From NCBI RefSeq assembly GCF_019890675.1, contig NZ_JAIOAA010000011.1, forward strand, positions 124,001-188,000: a DNA stretch of 64,000 nt, in the 5' to 3' direction. The DNA is from Micromonospora sp. PLK6-60. GTDB taxonomy: Bacteria > Actinomycetota > Actinomycetes > Mycobacteriales > Micromonosporaceae. The notes under the pieces are model-generated. The model did no database searches, had not been told where the DNA came from, and saw nothing but the letters and a program-made list of their open reading frames with translations. Positions 41,731 to 49,922 of the stretch are shown here, piece after piece. Position numbers and translations under genes: made by a program. Positions within the stretch are counted from its first letter, which is position 1, and each line of letters opens with the position of its first letter.

Positions 41731-43410
41731 ATGACGTTCCCGCACATCGCCGCCCCGGGCAGGGGAAGCACCCATCCGGTGGCCGGCGCGCCGCTGCTGT
41801 GCAACGCGCTCGAACACGGCCTCGCCGGGGACGGCACCACCAACGACCAGCCGGCGCTCGCCGCGCTGGTGGACCGTCTCGGCGACGCGTACGCGGCGGA
41901 CGGGCGGGCGCGGGTGATCTACTGCCCGCCCGGCGTCTACTCGATCCGGGACGCGGGCACGGTGTGGCGGGCCGGGGTGTCGCTGGTCGGCGCCGGTCCC
42001 GGCGCGACCCGGTTCCTGCTCAGCAACGCGGGCAACCGCGCCGACCCCACCCCGCTGGCGTTCTACACCGCCGCGCTGCACGACGCCGACCCGCAGCGCC
42101 ACCTGGAATACTGCACCTTCGCCGACTTCGAGATCGACGGCTCCGGGGTGGCGATGGCCGAGTACAACCCGCTCGCCAAGGGACTGGGCCTGCAGTACGT
42201 CGTGCGCGGCGTGTTCCGCAACCTCTACATTCACCACACCGCCGCCACCGGCCTGGGCTGCGACTTCCTCCAGGACTGCCTGATCGACGGGGTGCTGGTG
42301 GTCGGCTGCGGCCGGCTGGACAACGGCACCGAGATGGGCGGCGCGGGCATCGGCATCGGCGTGGGCGGGTGGGGCAGCGTCGAGCGGGCCAACGTGGTCA
42401 ACTGCTCGGCCGTCGGCAACGCCACCAACGGCATCTTCTTCGAGTTGCAGGTGGAGGGCGCGCTGCGCCCCCGGGGCCTGCGGGTGATCGGCTGCCACGC
42501 CGAGGGCAACCGGTTCGGCGTCTCCGACTGGGGGGCCAACGGGCTGATCGTGTCGGCCTGCACGATGACCGGGAACGTGGAGGCCGGCTTCCACGTCTCC
42601 GCCAAGGGCACCACCAGCACGGCCGGTCGGGGCGGCATCCTCAGCGACTGCGTCATCGACGGCAACCTGCGCGACGGGATCAGCATCGGCAACACACCCG
42701 GCCCGTACACCATCCGGGGCAACCGGATCAGCGGCAACGGCCGGTACGGCTACCACCAGCGCAGCCTGGGTGGTGAGCAGCAGGAGTGCGCCCGGGAGAT
42801 CGTCATCGACGGCAACGACTTCTACGGCAACAGCCTGGACGCCATCCGGCTCGACCGGCCCATCCGGGACGCGCTGATCACCAACAACCGGATCCGGGCC
42901 AACGGACGCCAGTGCGGCACCGGCAGCCGGGGTGGCGGGGATTCGGTCCGGTACAGCGAGAAGACCGCCGTCGACCGCCGCGCGACCTGGCAACACGACG
43001 AGCATCGCGGCAAGGTGCTCCGGGTGGGCGAGCGGGTGGCGGTGGTGGCGGCCAACGACTCGACCGACCTGCACCTGGCCCCCAACCGACCGGGTGCCTT
43101 CACCGCGTGGAGCGCGGACACCCCGGCGCCGGGCACCCCGTACGAGCTGCCCGCGGCGCCGGACGTCCGGGCCGGCATCACCGTCGACGCCGCCCTGGAC
43201 GCCGCCACCATCCGGGCCAACCGGATCTGGGACAGCCACGAGCCGCAGACCCAGACCCACGGGATCTGGGTCACCGAGCACGGCAGTTGCGTGTCCTGCC
43301 GGGTGGAGGAGAACGACCTCGCCGGCAACGCCGAGGCGCCGATCCGGCTGGACACCCCGCCGGTGGGCGGCCGGTGGGAACGCAACCACGGCGACGAGGC
43401 GCGGGACTGA
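41731..43410 (+). CDS. Right-handed parallel beta-helix protein
   Basis: A 559-residue protein with no signal peptide, starting at the ATG behind GGGGGAGGAGG. An N-terminal pectate-lyase-superfamily start (ALEHGLAGDGTTNDQPALAALVD, D-G-x-T-x-N-x-x-A) leads into PbH1-like repeats such as ISGNGRYG, IRANRIWDSHE and VEENDLAGNAEAP. Such proteins include pectate lyases, epimerases, depolymerases and tail spikes. Here there is no evident catalytic triad or export signal, so substrate and location are unknown. Composition is like the rest of the chromosome. Confidence 0.75.
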   Translation: MTFPHIAAPGRGSTHPVAGAPLLCNALEHGLAGDGTTNDQPALAALVDRLGDAYAADGRARVIYCPPGVYSIRDAGTVWRAGVSLVGAGPGATRFLLSNAGNRADPTPLAFYTAALHDADPQRHLEYCTFADFEIDGSGVAMAEYNPLAKGLGLQYVVRGVFRNLYIHHTAATGLGCDFLQDCLIDGVLVVGCGRLDNGTEMGGAGIGIGVGGWGSVERANVVNCSAVGNATNGIFFELQVEGALRPRGLRVIGCHAEGNRFGVSDWGANGLIVSACTMTGNVEAGFHVSAKGTTSTAGRGGILSDCVIDGNLRDGISIGNTPGPYTIRGNRISGNGRYGYHQRSLGGEQQECAREIVIDGNDFYGNSLDAIRLDRPIRDALITNNRIRANGRQCGTGSRGGGDSVRYSEKTAVDRRATWQHDEHRGKVLRVGERVAVVAANDSTDLHLAPNRPGAFTAWSADTPAPGTPYELPAAPDVRAGITVDAALDAATIRANRIWDSHEPQTQTHGIWVTEHGSCVSCRVEENDLAGNAEAPIRLDTPPVGGRWERNHGDEARD

Positions 43411-43722
43411 GGCCGGTGGTCGTCCGGGCTCGCCGGATCCGGTCGGAACGGGGCGGCCGGCACCGGAGCGGGCGAGGTGGACCCGGACCGGTCCCGAGCG
43501 GCTGATCGGGGTCGCCCCGGGGCGAGCGCGGCCGATCGGCCTCGGCCGGGGACGACGAGGGCCGGGACGGCAGCAGGCGGGCGCAAAGTGCATTCGGACC
43601 CCATTGTCGAGCAATTACTGAAATAGCGGCGGCCGACTTCGGGCAATTCTCGGAAGTGCGCATACGCAGTTCGGTGAGCTGCTCACAATGGGCGGGAATG
43701 CAGCCGGAACGGGGAGCGCGTG
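43411..43722. other. Intergenic region before the L,D-transpeptidase gene
   Basis: 312 bases without a gene. The first ~180 are GC-rich with short palindromes such as GGCCGATCGGCC. From about 43590 the sequence becomes AT-richer (CGAGCAATTACTGAAATAG), as expected of a promoter for the lipoprotein gene, and ends in a GGGGAG ribosome binding site at 43711-43716. I see no clear -35/-10 pair, repeat or small gene. Confidence 0.4.
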
Positions 43723-44982
43723 ATGAATTTGAGGCGAGGGGTGGGACTGCTCGCGGCGGTCGTCGTCATGGTGCCGACGGGATGCACCGCGCAACGAAAG
43801 GCGGCCGACCGGGCCGAGGCCCGGGACCAGGCGGTCGCGGTCACCGTCACGCCGGCCGACAAGACCCGCGACGTCCCGATCAGCGCCGAGGTGGGAACCT
43901 CGGTCCAGCACGGCCGGATCACCTCGGTGAAGCTCACCGACGACAAGGGCGGGCAGGTGGCCGGCGCGCCCCGCGAGGACGGGTCGAGCTGGGTGCCGAG
44001 CAAGCCGCTGCAGAACGGGCGTACGTACACCGCGGAGGTGACGGCCACCGGGGCGAAGGGGCGGACCGCCACCCGCGCCACCACGTTCACCACCGCCAAG
44101 AAATCCGACAAACAGGCGATCACCAGCGTCCTCTATTTCGCCGGAAATCAGACGTACGGAACGGCGATGCCGGTAACCGTCGCCTTCGAGCCGGCAATTC
44201 CCAAAGAGGCCAGGGCGGCGGTGCAACGACGTTTGTTCGTGAAGACCGACCCGCCGCAGCCGGGCACCTGGTCGTGGCTGGAGGACGGCACCCAGGTCTA
44301 CTACCGGGCCCCGGACTTCTGGCGCCCGGGCACGAAGATCAGTGTCCGGTCCGCCCTGGAAGGGCTGCCGATCGGCAAGGAGTACGTCGGCGACAGCGAC
44401 CGGAGCTCGACCTCGAAGATCGGCCGGCAGGTCAACCTGAAGATCGACAACGCCACCAAGCAGATGTCGGTCTACCAGGACGGCAAGCTGACCCGCAAGA
44501 TCCCGGTCAGCCTCGGCAAGCCGAGCACGCCCAGCTCCAGCGGCAAGATGGTGATCATGGAGAAGCACCAGCAGACCACCTTCGACACCCGCGGCGAACC
44601 CGACGGCGGCTACGTCGTCGACGTGGAGGACGCCCAGCGGTACACCTGGGGCGGCGAGTTCATCCACGCCGCGCCCTGGTCGGAGGGGGATCAGGGCTAC
44701 ACCAACGTGTCGCACGGCTGCGCCAACGTCTCCTCCGCGGCGGCGGACTGGCTGATGGGCGTCACGCAGGTCGGCGACCTCATCGAGGTCGAGGGCACCG
44801 AGGTGCCGCTGCGGCCGGGCAACGGCTGGACGGCCTGGAACGTCAGCTGGGACGAGTTCGCCAAGGGCAGCGCGCTGCCGGTGCCCGCCGGGCTGAAGCC
44901 CTCGCCCACCCCGACCACGCCGCACCCCGGTGCGGTGGCCGGCGGCTCGCCGGAACCGGCCCCGTCGGGCAGTGGCGGCTGA
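43723..44982 (+). CDS. L,D-transpeptidase lipoprotein
   Basis: A 419-residue cell-wall enzyme that forms 3-3 cross-links. The lipoprotein signal ends at lipobox PTGC (Cys about 21). Two Ig-like domains (about 38-120 and 130-215) precede the YkuD catalytic domain (about 230-355). The catalytic Cys333 lies in NVSHGCANVSSAAADW, and the conserved His and Ser-His-Gly-Cys block are intact. A Pro/Thr/Ser-rich tail ends the protein. The layout matches mycobacterial LdtMt2-like enzymes. The start could also be the GTG three bases upstream; the ATG has GGGGAG 6 bases in front. Confidence 0.93.
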   Translation: MNLRRGVGLLAAVVVMVPTGCTAQRKAADRAEARDQAVAVTVTPADKTRDVPISAEVGTSVQHGRITSVKLTDDKGGQVAGAPREDGSSWVPSKPLQNGRTYTAEVTATGAKGRTATRATTFTTAKKSDKQAITSVLYFAGNQTYGTAMPVTVAFEPAIPKEARAAVQRRLFVKTDPPQPGTWSWLEDGTQVYYRAPDFWRPGTKISVRSALEGLPIGKEYVGDSDRSSTSKIGRQVNLKIDNATKQMSVYQDGKLTRKIPVSLGKPSTPSSSGKMVIMEKHQQTTFDTRGEPDGGYVVDVEDAQRYTWGGEFIHAAPWSEGDQGYTNVSHGCANVSSAAADWLMGVTQVGDLIEVEGTEVPLRPGNGWTAWNVSWDEFAKGSALPVPAGLKPSPTPTTPHPGAVAGGSPEPAPSGSGG

Positions 44983-44993
44983 CGGCACAGGGA

Positions 44994-45053
44994 GGAACGG
45001 CCGCGAACCGGCCGGCTCGGCGCCCACCGGCACCGGGCCGGCCGCGCCGTTCC
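44994..45053. terminator. Probable bidirectional stem-loop
   Basis: GGAACGGC and GCCGTTCC enclose partly complementary GGCCGGC and GCCGGCC stretches between the convergent stops at 44982 and 45169. Imperfect but large; a second small hairpin (TGACCCG/CGGGTCG) follows at about 45115-45134. Confidence 0.4.
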
Positions 45054-45168
45054 CGCCCCGCCTCGCTCTCCGCGGACCCGTCCCGGGATGGGCCGGGATG
45101 CCGCAACTCGGCCTGACCCGCCCCCGGGTCGGGCTGGTGGCCGCTGGCGTCGGGCTGGGTGGCGCGGG

Positions 45169-46203
45169 TCAGCCCAGTGGGACCCGGGCGATCCCCGACC
45201 CGGTGAGGCTGCCCAGCCAGAGCTGGTCGCGATGCTGCCGTACCCCGGTGATCATCGGGTACCGCCCGGCCGGGCCGTGCAGGGTGCGCAGCACCCGACC
45301 GTCGCCGTCGACCAGCGCGACCAGGCCGTACCGGGCTGGGCGGGGCTGCGCGGCGGTCGGCAGCAGCGCCACCAGCTGGCGGACCCGCGGGTGCGGCAGG
45401 AGCCGCTCCACGATCGCCCGGCGTGGGCTGGGCAGGGCGATCCAGTACGTCCCGTCGCCCACCGCCGCGAGATTGTCCGGGTACGCAGGCAGATCCGCCA
45501 GCACGGTCACCGCGCCGTCGGGCAGGCCGACCCGCAGCAGCCGGTGGGTGGCGGTCTCGGCGACCAGCAGCGCGGCGCCGTCCGGGGTGAGGGCGATGCC
45601 GTTGGGGAAGTACAGCCCGGCCACCACCACCTCGGTGCGCCCGGAGTCCGGCTGGTAGGCGAGCACCTTGCCGTTGGGGCGGTGCTCCAGCAGGTCCCGC
45701 CGCCAGTGCTCGACGGGGAACCGGTCGCTGCTGTCGGTGAAGTAGATCGTCCCGTCCGGCGCGACCGTGGCGTTGTCGGCCAGGTGCACCGGCGACCCGG
45801 CCCCGCTGAGCCGGCGTACCGCCCCGTCGGGCGTGACCCGCAGCAGGCCCTGGTACGCGTCGCAGATGACCAGGGTGCCGTCGGTCGGGTCCAACTCGAT
45901 GCCGAGCGGCCGGCCGTCGGTCTCGGCCAGCAGCCGGGGCCGGGTGCCCGGTTCGGCGTCGGCCGGCCACCACCACAGCCGGCCGTCCTCGTCGCCGCTG
46001 ATCACCCGGCCGTCCGGGTGCACCAGCACGTCCTCCGGCCCGTGCGCGCCGTCCGGCAGCGGGAACGTGTCGGCCGCGTCGAGCCGGCGGTCGTCCGGCG
46101 CCCACGGCCCGTCCAGCGGCGGAGGCACGGTGGCCGGCTCGCGGACCGGCCGGATCAGCCGGGGAGCGCGGGGGCGGGGCGTACGGGGGCGGGGCACGGC
46201 CAT
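45169..46203 (-). CDS. SMP-30/strictosidine-synthase-like beta-propeller protein
   Basis: A 344-residue six-bladed propeller protein without a signal peptide. Landmarks are GPEDVLVHPDGRVISGDEDGRLWWW (about 55-79), ADNATVAPDGTIYFTDSSDRFP (about 142-163) and FPNGIALTPDGAALLVAET (about 196-214), with blade strands ending D-G-x. This pattern is that of the SMP-30/gluconolactonase and strictosidine synthase-like superfamily. Substrates include lactones; the specific one is unknown. Divergent from the STAS protein gene. Confidence 0.8.
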   Translation of the reverse strand: MAVPRPRTPRPRAPRLIRPVREPATVPPPLDGPWAPDDRRLDAADTFPLPDGAHGPEDVLVHPDGRVISGDEDGRLWWWPADAEPGTRPRLLAETDGRPLGIELDPTDGTLVICDAYQGLLRVTPDGAVRRLSGAGSPVHLADNATVAPDGTIYFTDSSDRFPVEHWRRDLLEHRPNGKVLAYQPDSGRTEVVVAGLYFPNGIALTPDGAALLVAETATHRLLRVGLPDGAVTVLADLPAYPDNLAAVGDGTYWIALPSPRRAIVERLLPHPRVRQLVALLPTAAQPRPARYGLVALVDGDGRVLRTLHGPAGRYPMITGVRQHRDQLWLGSLTGSGIARVPLG

Positions 46204-46388
46204 CCGCTCATTCTGGCCCGGCGACCCGGCCGGTGCGGACCGGCGACGGGTCCCGGGCCGGGCGTGTCGCGTTCCCGAGGCGCGCGGCCGGGCCGGTGTC
46301 GGGGTGCGCCCCGAGGCGTCTGGGGGGCGACCCTGGACCTTCCCGGAGACGGGCGTCTCAGCCGGCCGGAATTGTCGGTGGCAGGGGA

Positions 46389-46394
46389 TAGATT
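46389..46394 (+). promoter_or_regulatory. -10 element of the STAS gene, leaderless transcript
   Basis: TAGATT ends 6 bases before the ATG at 46401 and no ribosome binding site lies between, so the start codon is near the expected start site. Confidence 0.4.
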
Positions 46395-46400
46395 CGGGGC

Positions 46401-46751
46401 ATGGAGCAGCACAGCGACCGCTTCGAGGTCACCGTCAGCGTGGGGGACGGGGCCGTCGACGTGTGGGCCGTCGGCGAGGTCGACATCGCCACCGTCGGGG
46501 CGCTGCGCGCCGCGCTCTGGGCGGCTCCGGCCCGGCCGGTGCTCCGGCTGCACCTGGCCCGGGTCCCGCTGCTCTCCGCCGCCGGGATCCGCGCGGTGGT
46601 CGCCGCCCACCTGCGGGTGCGGGCGCGCGGCGGCGAGCTGGTGCTGGTCGACCCGACGCCCACCGTGCAGCGGGTGCTGCGCACCACCGGCCTGCACCGG
46701 GTGCTGGAGATCCGCACCTGCGGGCCGGGCGAGGTGGCGCTCGCGGCGTGA
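46401..46751 (+). CDS. STAS-domain anti-sigma factor antagonist-like protein
   Basis: A 116-residue STAS-fold protein. Antagonists of this family bind anti-sigma kinases and are switched off when the conserved Ser in the D-S-S-G motif is phosphorylated. Here the aligned segment reads VPLLSAAGIRAVV (about 55-67), so the phospho-acceptor position appears to be Ala and the adjacent Asp position is Ser. It may act constitutively or bind another ligand. No kinase or phosphatase gene is adjacent. Confidence 0.8.
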   Translation: MEQHSDRFEVTVSVGDGAVDVWAVGEVDIATVGALRAALWAAPARPVLRLHLARVPLLSAAGIRAVVAAHLRVRARGGELVLVDPTPTVQRVLRTTGLHRVLEIRTCGPGEVALAA

Positions 46752-46794
46752 CGCCGGGCCGACCGGCGTGCGATCGGTGGCTGCCGTCGGCGGG

Positions 46795-47178
46795 TCAGCC
46801 GACGTCGAGCAGGTCGACGACGAAGACCAGGGTCTCGTTCGGCTTGATCACGCCACCCGCGCCCCGGGCCCCGTAGCCCAGGTGCGGCGGGATGGTCAGC
46901 TTCCGCCGGCCGCCGACCCGCATGCCGACCACGCCCTGGTCCCAGCCGGCGATGACCTGGCCGCCGCCGAGCGGGAAGGCGAACGGCTCGCCCCGGTTCC
47001 ACGAGGAGTCGAACTCGCCGCCGGTGGAGTGGGAGACCCCGACGTAGTGCACCGTGGCCAGCTGGCCCGGCTGGGCCTCGGGGCCGTCGCCGACGGTGAG
47101 GTCCTCGACGACCAGTTCGGCCGGCGGGGCGCCCTCGATCGGGCCGACCTCCGGCTTACCTGCCTGTGGCATGTTCAT
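46795..47178 (-). CDS. FKBP-type peptidyl-prolyl isomerase
   Basis: A 127-residue FKBP. It has the core VTVGDGPEAQPGQLATVHYVG-like N-terminal strand (DLTVGDGPEAQPGQLATVHY), then FDSSWNRGEPFAFPLGGGQVIAGWDQGVVGM (about 56-86) and GRRKLTIPPHLGYGARGAGG (about 89-108), all typical of rapamycin-binding isomerases. It catalyses cis-trans prolyl isomerisation in the cytoplasm. It lies 138 bases downstream of the PadR operon on the same strand. Confidence 0.95.
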   Translation of the reverse strand: MNMPQAGKPEVGPIEGAPPAELVVEDLTVGDGPEAQPGQLATVHYVGVSHSTGGEFDSSWNRGEPFAFPLGGGQVIAGWDQGVVGMRVGGRRKLTIPPHLGYGARGAGGVIKPNETLVFVVDLLDVG

Positions 47179-47316
47179 GCGCGCTCTCCCACCTCGGTGA
47201 TGTCTGCGGTCCGCAGTCGATCCTGCCGGATAGCGCGGCGCCGATACCCGCCGGTCCCGGTGGACACGCGCGGGTGGACGTGCCGGGCCTGCGAGGGGGC
47301 AGGCGGCACAGCGCGA

Positions 47317-47721
47317 TCAGCTACCGGCCACGACGAGTGCCAGCCCGGCGAGGACGAGGGCGTAGGGGCCCCAGAAGTACCGTTCCCACGGGCTGCGGGA
47401 GGCGACGTTCATCAGCGCCCCGAGCACCAGCAGTCCGAACAGGACCCAGGTGGCCCATGTGGTCCAGGCGGCCGGCGGCATCGGTCCGAGACCGACCCGG
47501 GCCAGCACCACCAACGCGGCGAACGACCAGACGAGCATGGCGAGGACGCTTGCCGCGCGGAACCTGGCCGGCAGCCGCCCGGAGATCGTGCCGCCCCAGG
47601 CCGCCCGGCCGAGCGGGGCGCCCACGGCGAGCACGAGCTGGAACAGTGCGATGCCGGCGCAGGCGGCGGCAGCGGCGAGGGCGGCGCGCTCGGGCGGCAG
47701 GATGTGCATGATCGCCCTCAT
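47317..47721 (-). CDS. Small four-TM membrane protein under PadR control
   Basis: A 134-residue protein with four hydrophobic helices (about 12-33, 52-75, 83-106 and 114-132). Its ATG overlaps the PadR gene's stop by 4 bases (ATGA), so it is translated with the regulator. Small membrane proteins paired with PadR regulators are frequent and are presumed part of a stress or drug response. No family recognised. Confidence 0.6.
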   Translation of the reverse strand: MRAIMHILPPERAALAAAAACAGIALFQLVLAVGAPLGRAAWGGTISGRLPARFRAASVLAMLVWSFAALVVLARVGLGPMPPAAWTTWATWVLFGLLVLGALMNVASRSPWERYFWGPYALVLAGLALVVAGS

Positions 47722-48293
47722 CCGGTCTCGTTCCGGTCTGCGGGGGCGGGCGGCGCGGCGTCCAGCACGGCCAGGCTCTCGTCCGCCCAGGCGAGGGTGG
47801 CCCGCGCGCTGTGCCGGCCGGCGGAGACGGTGAGCAGCCAGAACAGCATGTCGTCCGAGTGTTGCGTTTCGCCGGCCACCTGCGCGGCGATCGCGTCGAA
47901 CTCGTCCAGCCGGCGTTGGGCATCGACTCTGGCCTGCGCGATGAGCGCGCGGCACGCCTCGACCCCGAGGCTGCGGCCGAAGAACAGGCGCAGGAGCAGG
48001 CCGTTTCGCGGCGGAGTGGCCTGGACGGGCTGCCGGAGCAGGTCCCGTAGCCGTTCGGTGCCGGACGTTGTGATGGCGAACAGCGACGAGCCGGCCCGGG
48101 TGGAACCACCTCGGGTCACGTGGCCGTGGCGTTCCAGCGTGGCCAACGTCGGATAGATCTGGCCGAAGCTCTCGCTCCAGAAGTGCCCCAGCACGTCGCG
48201 GATCGCTTCCCGCAGCGCGTAGCCGGTCATCGGCTCGATGCTCAGCGCACCCAGCACGGCCATCTCGGTCTGGCTCCCCCGCGCGCCCGCCAT
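47718..48293 (-). CDS. PadR family transcriptional regulator
   Basis: A 191-residue regulator from the ATG at 48293, with CGGAGGG about 10 bases upstream. The winged helix-turn-helix (about 8-85) has AVLGALSIEPMTGYALREAIRDVLGHFW, then SFGQIYPTLATLERHGHV and the wing GSTRAGSSLFAITTSGTERL. A C-terminal coiled helix (about 115-150) dimerises. A near-perfect palindrome lies 24 bases upstream (48317-48336) and probably is its operator. It is coupled to a small membrane protein. Confidence 0.9.
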   Translation of the reverse strand: MAGARGSQTEMAVLGALSIEPMTGYALREAIRDVLGHFWSESFGQIYPTLATLERHGHVTRGGSTRAGSSLFAITTSGTERLRDLLRQPVQATPPRNGLLLRLFFGRSLGVEACRALIAQARVDAQRRLDEFDAIAAQVAGETQHSDDMLFWLLTVSAGRHSARATLAWADESLAVLDAAPPAPADRNETG

Positions 48294-48316
48294 GGCAACC
48301 CACCCTCCGCCCATAT

Positions 48317-48336
48317 CTGGCAGATATATCTACCAG
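48317..48336. promoter_or_regulatory. PadR operator
   Basis: CTGG C AGATATATCT A CCAG is a 20-base inverted repeat, perfect except at one pair, with an AT-rich centre. ATATCT/AGATAT repeats are typical PadR sites. It overlaps the likely promoter of the padR gene. Confidence 0.65.
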
Positions 48337-48378
48337 AGAGAGCCCGCACGGGGCAACCCGTCCGGGAGCCGGCACGTG

Positions 48379-48414
48379 CGAGGCGGGCGCCACCTGTCGG
48401 TGACGCCCGCCTCG
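48379..48414 (-). terminator. Stem-loop terminator of the DoxX gene
   Basis: CGAGGCGGGCG and CACC with complements GGTG and CGCCCGCCTCG, one C/A mismatch and a TGTC loop. It begins 10 bases after the stop of the minus-strand gene at 48425. Confidence 0.65.
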
Positions 48415-48424
48415 GGGGAGGTGT

Positions 48425-48973
48425 TCAGCGGAGCCAGGGGAGCCGCGTGACGATCGGGAGCTTCGCCCACGCCCGGCCCAGGCCGAGGGTGTTCCCGGCG
48501 CCGACCAGGGCCAGCGCGGCCAGCAGACCCGCGTAGATCAGGTGGTCGTCCATGAACGGGTTGTTCTCGGGGGGCAGCACGGCCGTCCACATCATGACCA
48601 GCAGGAGACCGCCGGTGACCGCGGCGATCCGCATCCCGATGCCGAGGATCAGGGCCACGCCGATGCCCAGCAGGCCCAGCATGAACAGCCAGTCCGCCCA
48701 GGCCGCACCGGCGATGCCGTGGTAGAAGCCCTCGAACGGGCCGGCGGTGCCGAAGGCGAGGAAGCCCTTGGTCGGGCTGCCCCCGTTGAGCCAGGCGTTC
48801 TTCGCCGGGGTGGCGTGCCCCAGGCCGAACAGCTTGTCGACGAACGCCCAGAGGAAGATCCAGCCCAGCGCGATCCGGAGCCCGGCGAAGACGTACCGGG
48901 TGGCCTTCTCACGGGTGGTCTCGGCCGCCGGAGCGATGTTGTCGGCGGTGGTCCGCTCGATTGTCGCGGTCAT
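48425..48973 (-). CDS. DoxX family membrane protein
   Basis: A 182-residue protein with four transmembrane helices. The pattern RIALGWIFLWAFVDKLFGLGH (about 33-53), a long loop, FMLGLLGIGVALILGIGMRIAAVTGGLLLVMMWTAV and ENNPFMDDHLIYAGLLAALALVGAGN matches DoxX/DoxD-like proteins linked to quinone-coupled sulfur or redox metabolism. It is divergent from a CBS-BON protein; a DevR-type box between them suggests control under low oxygen. Confidence 0.8.
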   Translation of the reverse strand: MTATIERTTADNIAPAAETTREKATRYVFAGLRIALGWIFLWAFVDKLFGLGHATPAKNAWLNGGSPTKGFLAFGTAGPFEGFYHGIAGAAWADWLFMLGLLGIGVALILGIGMRIAAVTGGLLLVMMWTAVLPPENNPFMDDHLIYAGLLAALALVGAGNTLGLGRAWAKLPIVTRLPWLR

Positions 48974-49078
48974 GGTCTCCACGTCCTTTCCTGTGCCTCG
49001 CACCGCGCTTCCCGGTGGCAACTCCATTGCACGCCCGCCGGTGCCGGGCGGGCAGGGCCGACCGGGCCCTGCCGGCCC

Positions 49079-49092
49079 GGGACCTTCGACCC
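49079..49092. promoter_or_regulatory. DevR/OsdR-like dormancy box
   Basis: GGGACCTTCGACCC fits the GGGNC-N4-GNCCC consensus recalled for the DosR/DevR-type regulator OsdR of streptomycetes. It lies at 106 and 107 bases from the starts of the divergent DoxX and CBS-BON genes. A neighbouring inverted repeat (AGGGCC GACC GGGCCCT) is similar with a 5-base spacer. The binding regulator is not in the window. Confidence 0.55.
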
Positions 49093-49198
49093 CGATCCGA
49101 CCGGTCCGGTCGGCCGGGCGACGGCGGTCCGCCGCCTCTGACCGGGGCACCCGGTGCGTCCGTAGCGTCGTCGGTGGGAACTCGGCGAGGAGGCCGTG

Positions 49199-49897
49199 AT
49201 GAGGACGTGGCAGGTGGGCGACGTGATGACCAGGGACGTCGCGACGGTGGGCGAGGAGACGCCGTACCGGGAGATCGTCGACGTGCTGATCCGCCGGGGC
49301 GTCAGCGGGGTGCCGGTGGTGGACGGGTTCCGGCGGGTGCTGGGCGTGGTGTCCGAGGTGGACCTGCTGCACAAGGTCGAGCGCGCCGGACGGCCGGAGG
49401 AGCGGCGGGTCTTCGAGGGGCGCCGGCGGCGTACCGCGCGGGAGAAGGCCGCCGGGCTGGTGGCCCGGGACCTGATGACCGCGCCGGCGGTCACCACGGT
49501 GCCCGGGGCGTCGCTGCCGGCCGCGGCCCGGCAGTTGGACCGGGAGGCGGTCAAGCGGCTGCCGGTGGTGGACGACCTCGGCCGGCTGGCCGGCATCGTC
49601 ACCCGCGGCGACCTGCTCCGGGTGCACCTGCGCACCGACGCGGAGATCCGCGAGGACGTGGTGCAGGAGGTGCTGCGCCAGGTGCTGGCGGTGCGGGACG
49701 GGTTGGTCACCGTGCAGGTGCGCGACGGGCTGGTCACCCTGGACGGCCGGCTGGACCGGCGTACCGCGGCGGAGCTGGCCGGCCGGCTGGCGGCGCAGGT
49801 CGGCGGGGTGGTCCAGGTGGTCAACCGGATCGGGTACGACGTGGACGACACCGCCCTGGTCGAGCTGCCGCCCGGCCCGGCCACCCCGGTCGCCTGA
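49199..49897 (+). CDS. CBS-pair and BON domain protein
   Basis: A 232-residue protein. Two CBS motifs (about 6-58, VGDVMTRDVATVGEETPYREIVDVLIRRG; and about 90-145, RDLMTAPAVTTVPGASLPAAARQLD) form an adenine-nucleotide-binding pair. A BON domain (about 150-215, VVQEVLRQVLAVRDGLVTVQVRDGLVTLDG) follows. CBS-BON proteins sense energy charge and are common in hypoxia or dormancy regulons. The ATG at 49199 has GAGGAGG 5 bases upstream. It is divergent from the DoxX gene. Confidence 0.88.
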   Translation: MRTWQVGDVMTRDVATVGEETPYREIVDVLIRRGVSGVPVVDGFRRVLGVVSEVDLLHKVERAGRPEERRVFEGRRRRTAREKAAGLVARDLMTAPAVTTVPGASLPAAARQLDREAVKRLPVVDDLGRLAGIVTRGDLLRVHLRTDAEIREDVVQEVLRQVLAVRDGLVTVQVRDGLVTLDGRLDRRTAAELAGRLAAQVGGVVQVVNRIGYDVDDTALVELPPGPATPVA

Positions 49898-49922
49898 GCC
49901 CGCCCGGCGGTCCCGGACCGGC

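Noticed and set aside
41731-43410. Phage tail spike or prophage remnant
   Set aside because: No other phage genes, composition matches the chromosome, and the beta-helix fold is also found in lyases and hydrolases.
45088-48156. Long open frame of over 1000 codons on the plus strand
   Set aside because: It runs antisense to the SMP-30-like, FKBP and PadR genes, which have clear motifs and ribosome binding sites.
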